From an uncultured Planctomycetota bacterium (GTDB lineage: Bacteria; Planctomycetota; Phycisphaerae; UBA1845; Fen-1342): a stretch of 54,684 bases of DNA. The stretch spans positions 1 through 54,684 of the forward strand of contig CAADGM010000045.1 of assembly GCA_900696535.1 (NCBI GenBank), given 5' to 3'. Positions 52,189-54,684 of this stretch are shown here, in pieces (the stretch's first letter is position 1; each line of letters opens with the position of its first letter). Made by a program: the position numbers and the translations under genes. Under the pieces are notes generated by a model. That model had not been told where the DNA came from and did no database searches. It was given only the letters and a program-made list of their open reading frames with translations.

Positions 52189-54660
52189 CTACGGCGGTCC
52201 AGAGGGGTCGATCGCGCCCAGTGCGTTCACGTTGCGCTTGCCCAGGGGCGACGCCGCGCGAAAGACACTGAAGATGAGCCGCGAGGTGTCGGTGAAGCCT
52301 TCCGACCCCTGCGTGACAACGAGCTCGATCCGCCCGTCGATTCGCGGTCTCCATTGCGCCCCGCGCTGGGCCTGCGCGTGGGCGACCGACGCCGTCGCGC
52401 CGCTCGTGCCGGTCAGGGTCCAGGTTCTCGTGTTGGCCCGGTACGTCGCAGTGTAGCCCTCGGTGACGGCCTCGCTCAGCAGCCGCACGACAACCGTGCC
52501 ATTGCCGCGACCCTGGCGATGCACGGCCGACGCGGCGGCGGCGGCTGTGTCCGGGACCCACGTCGCAAGCGGGCCGCGCACGAGATAGTCCGCGTAGTGC
52601 CACTCGGAGTACGCCGAGGACCGGCTGCCCTCCAGCACCCGGTTCGTCCCCTGGAACTGCTGCCCCTCGCCGACCCGCACGCGCACGAACTCGCGGAACG
52701 TATCTCGGCGCGTCCAGAAGGCGACCTCGGCGTTGTTCCACACCGCCCGAAGCGGCTGGCCCGGCGTGTCCCACGAGTAGATGTGCCGATTCGTGGGCTG
52801 GTTGTCCTCGTCGCTGGAGTCCAAGTCGTCGTTCGGCAGCTCGACGTTCTGCGGCGGCACTTTCGCCTCGGGAAAGTCGCGCTTGAAGTCCGGGGTCCAC
52901 AGGGTGGGCACAGCGGACCCGACCACGATGACGTGATCCTGCGCGAAGACCTGCCGCGTCACGTCCCACGTGACCGTGGGGAGGGTCTCCACACCGGGCG
53001 GCTGGATCGTGAATTCGTGGAGAATCCGACCGCCGGTGAACGTGTCCGCCTGGCCGTTGGTCCGCTGGGTGCCGAGGCCGAAGCGCGTGCCGTCGAGCTG
53101 CGAGATCGACTGGTTGATGAACGCGCGGAACCCCTGCCGGTCGGCATCGTCCGGAATATCGTTGTGCCCCGGCAACGGCGAGCGCGTGACCTTGACGAGC
53201 GAGCGCTCCGCCCAGACAGCGGTGGCCCTGACTTCGTCCGAGTGCACGAGGTTGCCCGCCACGCGGTGCTCAGCCCGCAGGTGGATGTCCCGCAGCACGG
53301 TGCTCGGCTCGAGCGCCTCGATCCACAGCGTGAGCACCGGCGGGAGGGCTTGGGGGTGGAACGAGAAGGGCAGTGGCTGCTCCTCGACCTTGGTGGGGTG
53401 CTGCCAGGCGCGCACGCTGCCGCCCAGCACCGCCAGGATCACGCGGCTATTGGGGTCGAACTGGGTCGGCCGGCGCAGGTCCAGACGCATCAGGTCAACC
53501 TCGTTGCGGCCCGCCGAATTCGCCGCGACCACCTCCTGCTGATCCCGATCGACGATCCCGTCGCCGTTCGTGTCGTTCAGGTTGGCGACAGTCACGGCGC
53601 CGCGACTGACCTCCAACGCCTCGGGCACCAGTTGCCCACCGCACGCACCCGGGCTCGAGCCGCAGGCGCCGAGCAGGCCGTTGTAGATGTTCAGGTCGAC
53701 GGTCTGGGTGCGCAGGCCGCCGTCGGGCTCGTTCGCCGGTGTCACCTCGGCGGCGTCGTCGGCCCCCCGGGCCGGCGGCGGCTCGCAGTCGTCCGGAACG
53801 CCGTTCTGGTTCGCATCCTCGTCACACTCGTCGGGCCGCTGGTTGTCGTTGCAGTCATTTCCCTCAAACTGGCACTCGTCGGGCACGAGGTCCTTGTTGC
53901 AGTCACGCGCCGCGCCCAGCTCAACCTCGCAGGGGTCCGGCACGCCGTTCTGGTTGCAGTCCGGCTGCTCGCCGATGGCGATCTCGTGGGCGTCGGGGAT
54001 GCCGTTGGCGTTGCAGTCGTACTCGCATGCGTCCGGGATCCAGTTCTCGTTCACGTCGGGGACCGCACCGGCCTCGATCTGGCAGACGTCGCTGAGCCCG
54101 TCGCCGTCGCAGTCCTGGCACTCGTCGGGGATCAGGTCGAGGTCGCAGTCCTGGGAGGTCCCGCTCAGCACGTCGATTCGGTCGTGGACGCCGTTCCCGT
54201 TGCAGTCCACCAGGCACTGCGCCGCGCTGCACTCGGTCCCCGCGCCGGACCAGAATCCTTCGAGCCCGCTCGGAAGGCAGGTGGCACCGATCTCGGCCAC
54301 GAAGGGGTCGATGTCGTCGAAGTCGACCACCAGATCCCCGTTGCAGTCCGCATTCAGCCACGCGCAGCCCGGATGCGGCCAGCTCGACTCGCCCTGGAGC
54401 GCTTCGACGAAGGGATCGATGTCGAGGAAGTCGACGACGCCGTCGCAGTTCGCATCGCCGCGGCAGTAGCGCGGGTTCTCGCACTGCGCGCGGGTCACCA
54501 CAACGCACGAGCCGTCGTGGAAGCAGCAGGCGCCCAATTCACTCTCCGCCTGGGCCGCCCAGCGCGGGCCGCAGGCGAGCGCCATCGCAACCAGTAGGTT
54601 GACCCGAAGCGCTGCCCCCGACGGCCTGGCGAATCCACGCTGGAAACGGCTCGACATCAT
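52189..54660 (-). CDS. Secreted protein with dockerin-like, GACC and thrombospondin-3-like modules
   Basis: An 823-aa exported protein (signal ends WAAQA; start MMSSRF with a GGAGG-like site upstream). Residues about 40-60 hold a GACC module (LGACCFHDGSC). Residues about 65-130 hold a dockerin-like pair: CRGDANCDGVVDFLDIDPFV and ADCNGDLVVDFDDIDPFVAE. Residues about 150-305 hold calcium-binding thrombospondin type-3-like repeats (DCNGNGVHD, DANQNGVPDDCEP). The C-terminal roughly 500 residues are beta-rich with an FTGGRILHEFTIQPPGVETL segment and no recognised fold. Here the dockerin-like part is N-terminal, whereas in the 492-aa and 1184-aa proteins it is C-terminal. It is likely surface-located, with function unknown. 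Confidence 0.85.
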   Translation of the reverse strand: MMSSRFQRGFARPSGAALRVNLLVAMALACGPRWAAQAESELGACCFHDGSCVVVTRAQCENPRYCRGDANCDGVVDFLDIDPFVEALQGESSWPHPGCAWLNADCNGDLVVDFDDIDPFVAEIGATCLPSGLEGFWSGAGTECSAAQCLVDCNGNGVHDRIDVLSGTSQDCDLDLIPDECQDCDGDGLSDVCQIEAGAVPDVNENWIPDACEYDCNANGIPDAHEIAIGEQPDCNQNGVPDPCEVELGAARDCNKDLVPDECQFEGNDCNDNQRPDECDEDANQNGVPDDCEPPPARGADDAAEVTPANEPDGGLRTQTVDLNIYNGLLGACGSSPGACGGQLVPEALEVSRGAVTVANLNDTNGDGIVDRDQQEVVAANSAGRNEVDLMRLDLRRPTQFDPNSRVILAVLGGSVRAWQHPTKVEEQPLPFSFHPQALPPVLTLWIEALEPSTVLRDIHLRAEHRVAGNLVHSDEVRATAVWAERSLVKVTRSPLPGHNDIPDDADRQGFRAFINQSISQLDGTRFGLGTQRTNGQADTFTGGRILHEFTIQPPGVETLPTVTWDVTRQVFAQDHVIVVGSAVPTLWTPDFKRDFPEAKVPPQNVELPNDDLDSSDEDNQPTNRHIYSWDTPGQPLRAVWNNAEVAFWTRRDTFREFVRVRVGEGQQFQGTNRVLEGSRSSAYSEWHYADYLVRGPLATWVPDTAAAAASAVHRQGRGNGTVVVRLLSEAVTEGYTATYRANTRTWTLTGTSGATASVAHAQAQRGAQWRPRIDGRIELVVTQGSEGFTDTSRLIFSVFRAASPLGKRNVNALGAIDPSGPP

Positions 54661-54684
54661 GCCTGCCTCCGCTGCCACGGTCTG

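Noticed and set aside
52165..54597. 810-aa plus-strand frame opposite the 823-aa secreted protein
   Set aside because: Antisense shadow; the minus strand encodes clear calcium-binding repeats.

Overview
The window looks like chromosomal DNA from a high-GC planctomycete, most probably of the class Phycisphaerae. Three secreted proteins carry dockerin-like calcium-binding segments of the type GDSDCDGDVDFDDIDF, which are typical of that group. There is also a Minf_1886-family protein, several planctomycete-style secreted proteins of unknown function, a Ser/Thr kinase with an extracytoplasmic sensor, and only housekeeping-type metabolic genes. I found no transposase, integrase, phage gene, CRISPR array, rRNA or tRNA. 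Genes lie on both strands in short runs, and many start codons could be set by a visible Shine-Dalgarno sequence.

Region by region. 1-4070: start of a secreted protein, a thioredoxin-fold protein, a 66-aa lipoprotein-like peptide and a 2-oxoacid:ferredoxin oxidoreductase (alpha, then a fused beta-gamma subunit). 4295-10771: a Tat-exported protein, a PglD/NeuD-like acyltransferase converging on purN, a small membrane protein, a lipoprotein coupled to an outer-membrane beta-barrel, a CYTH phosphatase-like enzyme, and a ribbon-helix-helix regulator with a TSUP (TauE-like) transporter. 11216-14370: folE, pepA and a Gph-like phosphatase. 14512-26093: secreted and envelope proteins, including two very large secreted proteins (1008 and 906 aa) on either side of a glycosyltransferase-like protein, a PerM-type permease, a 49-aa membrane peptide and the Minf_1886 protein, all on the minus strand. 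26250-33445: DinB, folP, xseB-comF, a membrane coiled-coil protein, a GH9 glycosidase and a RocD-like aminotransferase. 33700-38796: the kinase-CHASE2 receptor, an unknown protein and a dockerin-like secreted protein. 39117-44839: a fused double ABC-2 permease, a TPR protein, rpsT and a glycogen-synthase-like glycosyltransferase. 45022-54660: an 1184-aa Cys-rich repeat protein, a LAB_N membrane protein, lysS and an 823-aa dockerin-like/thrombospondin-3-like protein.

The most unusual things are these. Lysyl-tRNA synthetase contains two in-frame stretches made of repeat-like DNA, and a 14-bp tandem array lies upstream of it. A Zn-finger/kinase/CHASE2 receptor has an uncommon domain order. A short GACC cysteine module and a dockerin-like module are shared by large secreted proteins. 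The KorB-KorG fusion has lost the usual gamma glycine motif. A 22-bp-spaced direct repeat sits in an AT-rich island before the ribbon-helix-helix gene. I see no convincing defence island or biosynthetic cluster. The best candidates for something undescribed are the secreted repeat proteins and the 16375-26093 envelope cluster.
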